This document shows, piece by piece, positions 54,368 to 62,800 of a stretch of 64,000 nucleotides of DNA (positions are counted from its first letter, which is position 1; each line of letters opens with the position of its first letter). Location of the stretch: assembly GCF_000332515.2 (NCBI RefSeq), contig NZ_AOGZ02000016.1, forward strand, positions 186,001-250,000, written 5' to 3'. The notes below the pieces were generated by a model. It worked only from the letters and a program-made list of their open reading frames with translations. It was not told the origin of the DNA and made no database searches. Made by a program: the position numbers and the translations under genes. The stretch is from Leptospira wolbachii serovar Codice str. CDC. GTDB lineage: Bacteria > Spirochaetota > Leptospiria > Leptospirales > Leptospiraceae.

Positions 54368-55216
54368 ATGTTTCGATTCATAGAATATCTGGAACGTTTT
54401 TGGGCGTTGTTGTCATTTTATCTTCCCAGCCATTTGTTTGTGGAGAATAATAAGGACAAAAACATATTGATTGTTCCTGGGTTTCGCGCTGGACGTTCTT
54501 ACTATTCTAGACTCAAATCCAACTTGGACAACCTGGGATTCAAAGTAGGAATCCTTTCTACTCTCCGTGACCCTTTATCTTTAGAAGAGGCCGTCCAATA
54601 CCTTGCCAACCAGATTCTTACAGCGCCTAACGAAGTGACTTTGATTGCTCATAACACCGGCGGATTACTCGTTTTAATTTTACCTGATGAAGCCAGACGA
54701 AAAGTCAAACGACTCATCACTCTCGGAACTCCTTTCCATGGTTCTGACAGGTTTACGAACACAAGACAATCTTATTGGGGATTTGAAGCCGATTGGGTAA
54801 AAACAAATTATAAAAATGCGTTATCTTTTCCCCTCTTCCAACCTCTCTCTGCCATCGAAGACTTTTCCTTTCCTCCACAAGAAAGTACAGAGTTTGGCCA
54901 AGGCCGTGACTTATGGTTTGATATCCCTGGCAATTATAACCTAGTACGTAGGAATGAAAACATCCGTACACTCAGAGAATTTTTGGGTACTCCAAAAGAT
55001 AGTATTGCGATCATCTCTCCTCCCAAGGCAAATCCTGAATTTGCAGTCCCTAAAAAGATCGAAGTAGATTTTTCGAAGTATGAACCATCGGTTTATAAAA
55101 AGAACCAAAAACAATTAGCAGTAAAGAAGAAGTCCGCTGTAAAAAAAACAACACCAGCCAAAAAATCAAAATCTACGGCAAAACCGAAAGCCAAAAAAAA
55201 GGCTAAAAAACGTTAA
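54368..55216 (+). CDS. Alpha/beta-hydrolase-like protein lacking the nucleophile Ser, with lysine-rich tail
   Basis: 282 residues. The core resembles lipase/PGAP1-like hydrolases: NILIVPGFRAGRSYYSRL (oxyanion side), the elbow VTLIAHNTGGLLVL and LITLGTPFHGSDRF. The elbow should be GHSxGG, but Asn stands at the Ser position, so classical catalysis is not possible. From about residue 240 the protein becomes Lys-, Ala- and Pro-rich (KKSAVKKTTPAKKSKSTAKPK), like the tail of the ferritin-like protein encoded at 30176. The tail should bind nucleic acid or an acidic surface. No signal peptide is evident. Confidence 0.65.
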   Translation: MFRFIEYLERFWALLSFYLPSHLFVENNKDKNILIVPGFRAGRSYYSRLKSNLDNLGFKVGILSTLRDPLSLEEAVQYLANQILTAPNEVTLIAHNTGGLLVLILPDEARRKVKRLITLGTPFHGSDRFTNTRQSYWGFEADWVKTNYKNALSFPLFQPLSAIEDFSFPPQESTEFGQGRDLWFDIPGNYNLVRRNENIRTLREFLGTPKDSIAIISPPKANPEFAVPKKIEVDFSKYEPSVYKKNQKQLAVKKKSAVKKTTPAKKSKSTAKPKAKKKAKKR

Positions 55217-55244
55217 ATTTTCTAACCTAGAAGATTTCTATGTA

Positions 55245-55272
55245 CAACTGCCCGCCAAACGGCGGACAGTTG
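55245..55272. terminator. Strong hairpin without T-run between converging genes
   Basis: CAACTGCCCGCC (55245-55256) pairs with GGCGGACAGTTG (55261-55272) with one mismatch and a 4-base loop. It sits between the plus-strand hydrolase-like gene and the converging copper-storage gene. Neither side has a run of T, so it is either a weak bidirectional terminator or an RNA-stabilising hairpin. Confidence 0.45.
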
Positions 55273-55297
55273 CCTACCAAGTCTTTCTGATAGTTAA

Positions 55298-55744
55298 TTA
55301 AACTTTCTTTAATTCTTTGACACAAGCAAGACAGCTGTCTCGGCATTCTTTGCAAACTGTGTGATGGTTGGCATGTTTATCACATTCCTTCGCACAAGCT
55401 TCACAAACTTCAACACATAAGTTTGCTAACTTCTTTGTGTAAGTAGATGACTGGCTTGCCAGTTTCACAAAAGAATCACATAGACTAATGACTTCTCTTG
55501 TACTTGTGGCACAAGCAGCCAATGACTTATCTCCCTTTCCCAATTCTGTGAGACAATGACTTAGGCAAACCTCAGCAGCAAGTTGGCAATGAAGGGCAGC
55601 CATCATTGCTTTGGAATATTTTGATTTTCCTGCCGTTGGCATGGACATCGTAGAATGGTCGTGGTCCTCTGCGGAAAGGGTAGATAAAATTCCCGAAACA
55701 GCAACTGCCATTCCAGCTTTTTGTAATAATTCTTTGCGATTCAT
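55298..55744 (-). CDS. Csp1-like four-helix-bundle copper storage protein
   Basis: 148 residues. An export signal (MNRKELLQKAGMAVAVSGI, Tat-like but with RK rather than RR) precedes a His/Met-rich stretch (DHDHSTMSM). The helical domain carries 13 Cys in CxxxC-type spacing (LHCQLAAEVCLSHC, LANLCVEVCEACAKEC, VCKECRDSCLACV), the number I recall for Csp1 of Methylosinus, where Cys line the bundle core and hold Cu(I). It should store or buffer copper outside the cytoplasm. A palindromic ATTGTACAAT-like site lies upstream and recurs before the neighbouring lipoprotein gene. Confidence 0.82.
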   Translation of the reverse strand: MNRKELLQKAGMAVAVSGILSTLSAEDHDHSTMSMPTAGKSKYSKAMMAALHCQLAAEVCLSHCLTELGKGDKSLAACATSTREVISLCDSFVKLASQSSTYTKKLANLCVEVCEACAKECDKHANHHTVCKECRDSCLACVKELKKV

Positions 55745-55778
55745 ATCGTATAACCTCTGTTAAAATAGTAGCTAATAA

Positions 55779-55788
55779 AATGTACAAT
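55779..55788. promoter_or_regulatory. Putative shared operator ahead of the copper-storage gene
   Basis: AATGTACAAT, one base from the perfect palindrome ATTGTACAAT. It lies 35 bases upstream of the Csp1-like gene. The reverse complement of exactly this 10-mer lies upstream of the neighbouring lipoprotein gene (56225-56234). A separate hairpin (CACCTAA/TTAGGTG, 55794-55811) follows it. Confidence 0.35.
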
Positions 55789-55819
55789 CCATTCACCTAA
55801 TCATTTAGGTGTGGCACTC

Positions 55820-56209
55820 TCAAATTAGGAGTCGAACAGTGCGAGTGGGGGAAAAAGGAGGAGAACCGCGAAGGCCCGAAACGAACCACCGTGCGGATTG
55901 TGTGTGTAAGGAATATGTTTGTTCGGAAGCCGTAAATCCATCCCATACAACAAGTTTGATCTGTTTCCAAATGGGAAAATCAGCCGCAGTGGAAGATTGG
56001 AGTTCTTCATGTGTAAGTGGGCATTCACAAGAATCGGCTGCATTTTCTTTAGATTCGTCCGTTTGGTGGCAAGGGGGAACTGAGGCCCGTTCCACAAATT
56101 TTTCTGCAGAGGTACAAAATCCGAAAACTGAGGATTTACACCCCAGATAAGCAAGGAAAATTAGAATGAATCCAATTGCAAATTTTCGTTTCATGCTCTT
56201 TTTCTTCAT
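55820..56209 (-). CDS. Lipoprotein with Cys/His motifs next to the copper-storage gene
   Basis: 129 residues (124 from the alternative ATG at 56194). The signal ends in a lipobox (LIFLAYLGC). The mature part has Cys and His in close spacing (SVPPCHQTD, DSCECPLTHEE), which could bind metal, and a later Trp-rich segment. No family was recognised. It lies on the same strand as, and 75 bases ahead of, the Csp1-like gene, and the two share a 10-base operator-like motif. A role in copper handling is inferred from this context. Confidence 0.5.
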   Translation of the reverse strand: MKKKSMKRKFAIGFILIFLAYLGCKSSVFGFCTSAEKFVERASVPPCHQTDESKENAADSCECPLTHEELQSSTAADFPIWKQIKLVVWDGFTASEQTYSLHTQSARWFVSGLRGSPPFSPTRTVRLLI

Positions 56210-56224
56210 CCTTTAGACGAACCA

Positions 56225-56234
56225 ATTGTACATT
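56225..56234. promoter_or_regulatory. Putative shared operator ahead of the lipoprotein gene
   Basis: ATTGTACATT is the reverse complement of the site at 55779-55788. It lies between the TraB gene stop and the lipoprotein start, 16 bases before the ATG at 56209. Confidence 0.35.
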
Positions 56235-56235
56235 C

Positions 56236-57459
56236 CTAAAATAAATTCTTCAAGCCTTTTCCTGCAACAATAAAGGTTCCAATCGTAGATCCAAATTGAG
56301 GGAGGAAAAAAACGAGGAAGATATGGAGGACACGGTTTTTCCAAAAACCAACAAAAGTTTCTGAATCTTCGGCAATATGTTCAAAGTCTTCCACAAGGGG
56401 CTTACGCAAATACGATTCCGAAAGAGCACTCACCCAACCTGCTTTGAAGATCGGGACAAAAGTTCCAATAGGAGCTGTGATGAAGGCAAGAAGGATAGAG
56501 ATCGGATGAGCGAGTGCAATGAGTGCCCCGAGAGCCGCAAGACCACCTTTGATATAAATCAGTTTCGAAAACAAATCCATACCGGCTTCCCCACCTTGGC
56601 TCCAAGTAGTATAACCAATGAGTCCAGCGAAGAACACAGGATACAGAATGATACTAATATTGTCCCACCAATTGCGTTTGGGAATTTCGTCTAACACGGA
56701 CAAGTCGTTTACCGTATGAAGATTTCTTTCAATTCCAGCTAAATGGCCCGCACCCACTACTGCCAAAAGTTTTTTAACTGACTTACCTTCTGTCGCTTGG
56801 CGAATTTTTTCAGCTAAATACACATCCCTTTCATCAATGATGACATGTTTGACTGATTCATATTTTTTTGGGATTTGAGAGAACAGGTCTTTGAGAATGT
56901 CATCAGACTTCATCTCTTCGATTTTATCGTCTGAAACATCCTCGCGAACAAGAAGTGATGCAAGAAGAGCGCTGAATAGATACATTTTAGAGAAAAAACC
57001 TACGTTCCCCCAAGACCTCTTGAGCGTGGTTTGGATTTCTCTGTCTACTGCCATTACAGGTTTTTTTAAAGATCGGCCCATGGTGATTGCCTTACGCATT
57101 TCATCACCAGGTTTGATGTCTTTATTGCCGATTTTTTTCTGGAAAGAAGAAAGGATGAGGCTGGATAAAAGTAACCACATTTTTCGTTCTTTAAATACTT
57201 TGAATATATCTAATTTTTTTAAATAGTCGGGATCTTCCACCGACTTCATTCGAGACTCACATAACTCGACACAAATGACATCGGGTTTTAATGTTCGGAT
57301 CATTTTTTCGACTTCATCTACACTTTGTTTGGAAACATGCGCTGTTCCCAGAATGTGGACTTCCGTTTTTCCGATGGTTTGGAAGAGATAAGGTTCCGTT
57401 GTTTTGAAACCTTTTTTGGTAGATTTTCTTGTGGGAGTTGATTTTTTGATTGAACGCAT
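56236..57459 (-). CDS. TraB/PrgY-family membrane protein
   Basis: 407 residues. The TraB domain (about 25-255) has the two GxxH-type motifs (VHILGTAHVSKQSVDEV and LLAVVGAGHLAGIERNL) and VICVELCESRMKSVED. Three or four C-terminal membrane helices follow. PrgY, a TraB protein of Enterococcus, blocks a peptide pheromone, and the domain resembles metalloproteases of the Tiki/ChaN group. The bacterial role in general is unclear. The N-terminus is short and basic (KKSTPTRKSTKKG). Divergent from cheD. Confidence 0.85.
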   Translation of the reverse strand: MRSIKKSTPTRKSTKKGFKTTEPYLFQTIGKTEVHILGTAHVSKQSVDEVEKMIRTLKPDVICVELCESRMKSVEDPDYLKKLDIFKVFKERKMWLLLSSLILSSFQKKIGNKDIKPGDEMRKAITMGRSLKKPVMAVDREIQTTLKRSWGNVGFFSKMYLFSALLASLLVREDVSDDKIEEMKSDDILKDLFSQIPKKYESVKHVIIDERDVYLAEKIRQATEGKSVKKLLAVVGAGHLAGIERNLHTVNDLSVLDEIPKRNWWDNISIILYPVFFAGLIGYTTWSQGGEAGMDLFSKLIYIKGGLAALGALIALAHPISILLAFITAPIGTFVPIFKAGWVSALSESYLRKPLVEDFEHIAEDSETFVGFWKNRVLHIFLVFFLPQFGSTIGTFIVAGKGLKNLF

Positions 57460-57519
57460 AAGGAAAGGTTACTATCTATAATACCTAAGTAACGGTTCCA
57501 CTCTCTAGAAACAAGTAGA

Positions 57520-58023
57520 ATGTCTATAAAATCCAAAATCATCAATGTCGGAATTGCCGACATCAAGGTCGGAAAAGATACGGATGTGCTCCGAACTACA
57601 TTGGGTTCGTGCATAGGAATCGTTTTGTATGATCCTGAGCAGAAAGTGGGAGCCATTTCCCATATCATGCTTGCCAAAGATCCAACAGGCAAAGACGCCA
57701 CTAAGTTCCCGCATAAATACGGGGAAACTGCCCTACCCATCCTAATCGAAATGATGAAACAACAAGGATCTAACATAGGACAATATTCTTGCAGAATGTT
57801 TGGAGGAGCGTCCATGTTTAAGGGGATCAACTCCCAATTTTTACAAAACATAGGGGAACAGAACATCGCTATTGTTAAAAAATTCATGGAAGAGAAGAAA
57901 ATTCCCGTCATAGTAGAAGATGTGGCAGGGAACGAAGGAAGAACCATTAGTCTTTACTGTGACGACGGACGAGTTTTGTTAAAAAAAGCTGGTATGGAAA
58001 AATACCTTTATAAGGTGCGTTAG
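57520..58023 (+). CDS. cheD: Chemoreceptor glutamine deamidase CheD
   Basis: 167 residues. Conserved catalytic Cys and His are in [26 protein letters not shown]. The later [10 protein letters not shown] and [16 protein letters not shown] are family-typical. CheD deamidates Gln residues of methyl-accepting chemotaxis proteins and binds CheC or CheY-P. No other che gene is near. It starts 60 bases from the divergent TraB gene and is followed after 6 bases by an HDOD gene. Confidence 0.92.
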   Translation: MSIKSKIINVGIADIKVGKDTDVLRTTLGSCIGIVLYDPEQKVGAISHIMLAKDPTGKDATKFPHKYGETALPILIEMMKQQGSNIGQYSCRMFGGASMFKGINSQFLQNIGEQNIAIVKKFMEEKKIPVIVEDVAGNEGRTISLYCDDGRVLLKKAGMEKYLYKVR

Positions 58024-58029
58024 GCGAAT

Positions 58030-58884
58030 ATGCTAAAATCAAAGGTTGATGAAGTATTACAAGACGTAAATAAACTACCTGCCATTTCGTCGGTTGTTTC
58101 GAAGGTATTGGAAAAACTCCAAAAACCCGACGTAAATATTGCGGATCTTGCACAGGAAATTTCGAAAGATCCAGCAATCACTGCAAACGTAATTAAACTT
58201 TCCAACTCTGCTTACTACCGGGCATCCAAACCGATCCGCACAGTCCAAGAGGCTCTTATGACTCTTGGAATCAAAACGGTAAAAGAAATTGTCCTTCTCA
58301 CCGCTGCCAAAGGGATCCTCTCGCAAGACTTAAATAGTTATCAATTGGAAGCAGCACAACTTTGGACTTCCTCTCTACTTGTGGCAGAGCTTTCGAGTAA
58401 AATTGTCCAACACAAAAAACTGAAAATAGACAAGGACCTTGCCTTTACTTCAGGACTCCTCTGCAGTGTGGGTAAAATTGTCCTCGCTCAGTTCTTTAGC
58501 CCTGTCATGATGCAGCTCAAAGCGGATCTAAAAGACAACCAAGAGCCTTTCCCTGCATTGGAAAAAAAGTATTTTGGATACACGCATATGGAAGTGTCTG
58601 AAAATCTTTTGAAACGGTGGAACTTCCCGCAAGAATTGACTGACGTAGTAGCCAACTACCTTACACCGGAAAACTCCAAAAACAATCCTGTTCTCACTTC
58701 TGTTGTACATATTGCAAGTATCCTTATAGTCGTTTCTGGAATTGGAATCGATATTGGTGGTGAGTCCGTTCCTATTTCTCCTTTTGCACTCAGCCAAACA
58801 GGCGTTACAGAAGCAGATATCGAAACCTATTTCGTTCACATCCCTGACTTACAAGCCGGGCTTGCTGATTTGTTAAACGTATAG
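58030..58884 (+). CDS. HDOD-domain signalling protein
   Basis: 284 residues. The HDOD domain runs over most of the length: LPAISSVVSKVLEKLQKPDVNIADLAQEISKDPAITANVIKLSNSAYY, then TVQEALMTLGIKTVKEIVLLTA, and later LLCSVGKIVLAQF and HMEVSENLLKRWNFPQELTDVVANY. Such domains are inactive relatives of HD hydrolases that take part in signalling and regulation. Coupling to cheD (6-base gap) suggests a role in motility or chemotaxis control. Confidence 0.88.
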   Translation: MLKSKVDEVLQDVNKLPAISSVVSKVLEKLQKPDVNIADLAQEISKDPAITANVIKLSNSAYYRASKPIRTVQEALMTLGIKTVKEIVLLTAAKGILSQDLNSYQLEAAQLWTSSLLVAELSSKIVQHKKLKIDKDLAFTSGLLCSVGKIVLAQFFSPVMMQLKADLKDNQEPFPALEKKYFGYTHMEVSENLLKRWNFPQELTDVVANYLTPENSKNNPVLTSVVHIASILIVVSGIGIDIGGESVPISPFALSQTGVTEADIETYFVHIPDLQAGLADLLNV

Positions 58885-58921
58885 TTTTAATTTTTAGCCT
58901 CACAATTTTGAGTCAGAGTTT

Positions 58922-59458
58922 ATGAATATAATCTTTATTGGAGCAAGGGGCGCTGGAAAATCCAAAGTCTCTCGTTCTCTTTCCAAAAAGACAGAATTTC
59001 CAGTTGTTTCTACCGATTCCACCGCTGTTTACGAAGCTGGAGGAATTCCCATCCCCAAATTTGTAGAGAAATCTGGTTGGAAAGCATTCCGAGAATTAGA
59101 ATATTCTATTTTGCAAAAATTACAAAATGCTGATGGGATCATTCTGGATTGTGGTGGTGGTATCCTATTTGATCTGGACGAGTCTGGTAACGAAGTTCCA
59201 AGTCAAAGAAAATTGGATCTACTTCGTAGTATAGGAAGGATCGTTTATTTGGAACGTGGGCTTGAAGAACTTATCGAAAAAGTAAAGGGAGACTCCACAA
59301 GACCCGACCTCTCGAAAGAAACTTCCTACAGGTCCATTTTGGAAAAAAGATTACCCATCTACCAAGAAGCAGCCCATTTCAAACTGAATTTATCTAAACT
59401 TTCGAAAGAGGAAGCCGCCGAACACATCTTAGATTGGTTAGGAATCAAATCTAAATAA
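58922..59458 (+). CDS. aroK: Shikimate kinase
   Basis: 178 residues. P-loop IFIGARGAGKSKVSRSL, Asp for shikimate binding in VVSTDSTAVYEAGG, FRELEYSILQKL, the Gly-rich CGGGILFDL, and the lid Arg in DSTRPDLSKETSYRSILEKRLPIYQEAA. It phosphorylates shikimate in aromatic amino-acid synthesis. It lies 37 bases after the HDOD gene. The candidate 6S RNA follows downstream. Confidence 0.88.
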   Translation: MNIIFIGARGAGKSKVSRSLSKKTEFPVVSTDSTAVYEAGGIPIPKFVEKSGWKAFRELEYSILQKLQNADGIILDCGGGILFDLDESGNEVPSQRKLDLLRSIGRIVYLERGLEELIEKVKGDSTRPDLSKETSYRSILEKRLPIYQEAAHFKLNLSKLSKEEAAEHILDWLGIKSK

Positions 59459-59494
59459 TGGAACCAATATTGGAACGGTACGTTTAAGTAAAAC

Positions 59495-59677
59495 CTTCGA
59501 TTTCTGATCATTGCGAACCCGCCTGGGAACCTCGGGAGAAAACCTATTTTCCCCTACTCGGACCTTGCCTTAAAACTAACAAAGTAACCCACCGCTTTCG
59601 GAAAAAGGGTGCTGGGATTTAAGCGATTTTCCTATGGAAGTTGCAGTTCGCTTGTTTCTTGTACTCCAAGATTTTTT
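59495..59677 (+). ncRNA. ssrS: Candidate 6S RNA
   Basis: In the 407-base gap between aroK and gltB. CTCGGACCTTGCCTTAAAACT (59557-59577 in two parts: CTCGGACC, then GCCTTAAAACT at 59567-59577) resembles the CUCGGUCC...GCCUUAAAACU block of E. coli 6S RNA. GCGAAC (59513-59518) can pair with GTTCGC (59646-59651) as a closing stem, and the 3' half has small hairpins (CCG-CTTT-CGG; ACCC/GGGT). A short stem with six T (59658-59677) could end it. The boundaries are approximate. The rest of the gap (59678-59865) is AT-rich and should carry the gltB promoter. Confidence 0.45.
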
Positions 59678-59865
59678 AGACAGAATTCAATCCAGTTCAT
59701 AAAGTAATCCAAGTGATTATATTATATGCATATCGCACACAAAGAGAACGTTTTCTGGTGTTTGGTTTTGCCTAAAAATAAATCATTTTGCTGAAAACAA
59801 AATAATTGGACAGTACATCCAAATTCAAAAACAAGGTACAGTAATTGCTTTAGAGTAGGGTACGT

Positions 59866-62800
59866 ATGTCAAAATCTAACCAACCACCCATCCTTCCGCC
59901 ACTCGGCCCACAGGCCCAAGGTATGTATGATCCTGCCATGGACAAAGATTCCTGTGGTGTTGGTTTTATCGCAAATTTTAAAGGCAAACGTTCCCGTGAC
60001 ATCGTCGACAAAGGGATCCGCCTGATGTGTAACCTCGAACACCGAGGAGCCGAAGGAGCCGATCCAAAAACCGGAGACGGTGCAGGGATCATGATCAATA
60101 TTCCCGATGCATTTTTTAGAAAGAATCTTCCCTTCACTCTTCCAAAAGAAGGCGATTATGCCGTAGGATTTCTTTTCCTTCCGCAAAACACAGAAGTCAG
60201 AACCGCCGTCGAAAACGTAATCGAGAAAATTATCGTTGATGAAGGAGAGGAGTTCCTCGGATTCCGAGATGTTCCGATTAACAAAGAATACGCGGGGGTT
60301 GTAGCTTCTAAAACTATCCCGGTATTCAAACAAGTATTCATTGGTAAAAAATCCAAAAAAATAAAAACCTCTGACGACTTCGAAAGAAAACTATTCCTTA
60401 TCCGTCGCCTAATCGACAGACGTATCCGTGCAGAAATGAAACTGGATCGTTCTCAGTACTACGTTCCTAGTTTTTCCTCACGTACGATTGTCTACAAAGG
60501 GATGTTACTTGGTGACCAAGTTAAAAAATTCTATGAAGATTTAAAATCTCCTGATTTAACTTCTGCGTTTTGTTTGACTCATACAAGGTTTTCGACGAAC
60601 ACCTTCCCTACTTGGGATTTGGCTCACCCTTACCGTCAAATTGCACATAACGGAGAGATCAACACACTTCGTGGGAACATGAACTGGATGGCCGCTCGTC
60701 AGATGGTGATGCAGTCTCCCATTTACGGGGATGAACTTCGCCGTATGCTTCCGATCGTAATGGAAGGCCAATCAGATACAGCAACTTTTGATACAGTGCT
60801 TGAACTACTTGTAATGGGAGGAAGGTCTTTACCTCACTCCGTTATGATGATGATTCCAGAAGCTTGGTCTAAAAACAAAGCAATGGATGCCGACAGACGC
60901 GCGTTCTACGAATACCATGCAACCTTTATGGAACCTTGGGATGGACCTGCTGCCATTGCCTTTACTGACGGTCGTATCATTGGTGCCACGCTTGACAGAA
61001 ATGGACTTCGTCCTGCCAGATTTGTCGTCACAAAAGACGATGAAGTGATCATGTCTTCGGAAGCAGGCGTTCTCAACCTTCCCCCAGAAGAAATTTTAGT
61101 CCAAGACCGTCTTCGTCCAGGTCGTATGCTTCTCATCGATATGGAAAAAGGACAAATCCTGGACGATGAAGAAATCAAAAAACAAATCGCCACTCAAAAA
61201 CCATACCGCAAATGGGTAGAAGACAATATGATTCGTTTGGGATCTCTACCAGATCCTGAAAACGTAAAACAACCACAACACGAAACCATTTTGGAACGCC
61301 AAAGGGCTTTTGGTTATACTCACGAAGATGTATTTACTATCATCAAACCAATGGGAGTTTCTGGAGAAGAGCCCATAGGCTCTATGGGTGTAGATTCTTC
61401 CCTTGCCGTTTTAAGTGAAAAGCCACAACCCCTATTCCGTTACTTCAAACAAAATTTTGCCCAGGTGACAAACCCACCGATTGATCCAATTCGAGAAGAA
61501 TTGGTGATGGAACTTACAACTTACATTGGGCCAGAAGGAAACCTTCTCTCCGAAGAACCAGAACATGCTCACCGTTTGGAATTGGAACATCCGATCCTAA
61601 CAAACGAAGATTTTGAAAAGATCAAACAAATCAGTGAAGGCCATTTCAAAGCCAAAACCTTTGCCATCCTTTTTGATCCCTCCAAAAAACATGACATGAG
61701 AAACTCGCTCGATCGTGTTTGTGCCGATGCAGCCAAAGCCGTTCGGGAACAAGGCGTAAACCTCATTATCTTAACTGACCATGGTGTGGGTGAGAAAAAA
61801 GCAGCTATCCCATCGCTTCTGGCAGTGGCAGGACTCCACCACTACCTGATCCGTGAGGGACTTAGGACCAAAGCAGGAATTGTATTAGAATCAGGGGAAC
61901 CAAGAGAAGTGGCCCACTTTGCATTGTTATGTGGTTATGGTGCCAATGCCATCAACCCATACCTTGCTTTTGAAACCATTGCCGATCTTTCCCAACAAGG
62001 TTTACTCCCAGAAGTTCCTAATTACAAGGATGCAAAAAAGAAATACATCAAATCCATTGGGAAAGGACTCTTCAAAGTGTTCTCAAAAATGGGAATCTCC
62101 ACATTGCAGTCGTATTGTGGTGCGCAAATCTTTGAAGCTGTGGGACTTGATTCCGAGTTAGTGAATACTTACTTTGCAGGAACACAATCCAGAATCGAAG
62201 GGTTGTCGCTTGAGATGTTAGAAGAAGAAACGGTTCGTCGACACAAAGCGGCTTATGATCCGACATTCTTCCCAAATAACTTGGAACCAGGTGGAGTTCA
62301 CTACTACCGTAAAAATGGCGATAGCCATCTTTATACTCCAATTACTGTACATAAATTACAGAAGGCAACTCAGGACAACGACTACAAAACTTTTAAAGAG
62401 TTTTCAAGCCTAATCGATAACCAAAACGAGAAGGCAATCACTCTTAGAAGTTTATTCCAACTAGACTTCGAAGGATCCAAAGCAATCCCAATTGAAGAAG
62501 TGGAATCTGTAAAATCCATTCTGAAACGTTTTCAAACAGGAGCCATGAGTCATGGATCCATTTCTTGGGAAGCACATACTACACTTGCAATTGCCATGAA
62601 CCGAATTGGTGCAAAATCCAATACCGGGGAAGGTGGCGAAGACCCTGTTAGGTTTAAAACCTTGCCTAATGGAGATAGCATGCGTTCGGCGATCAAACAG
62701 GTTGCCTCTGCACGTTTTGGTGTAACTATGGAATACCTCACCAATGCTGATGATATCCAAATCAAAATGGCACAGGGCGCAAAACCAGGAGAAGGTGGAC

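Noticed and set aside
55809..56150. Plus-strand frame opposite the Cys/His lipoprotein gene
   Set aside because: The minus-strand frame has a lipobox and a copper-gene neighbour; the plus-strand frame has neither signal nor family.
59869..60333. Minus-strand frames inside the 5' part of gltB
   Set aside because: They are shadows of gltB, which is clear from its nucleophile Cys and domain motifs.
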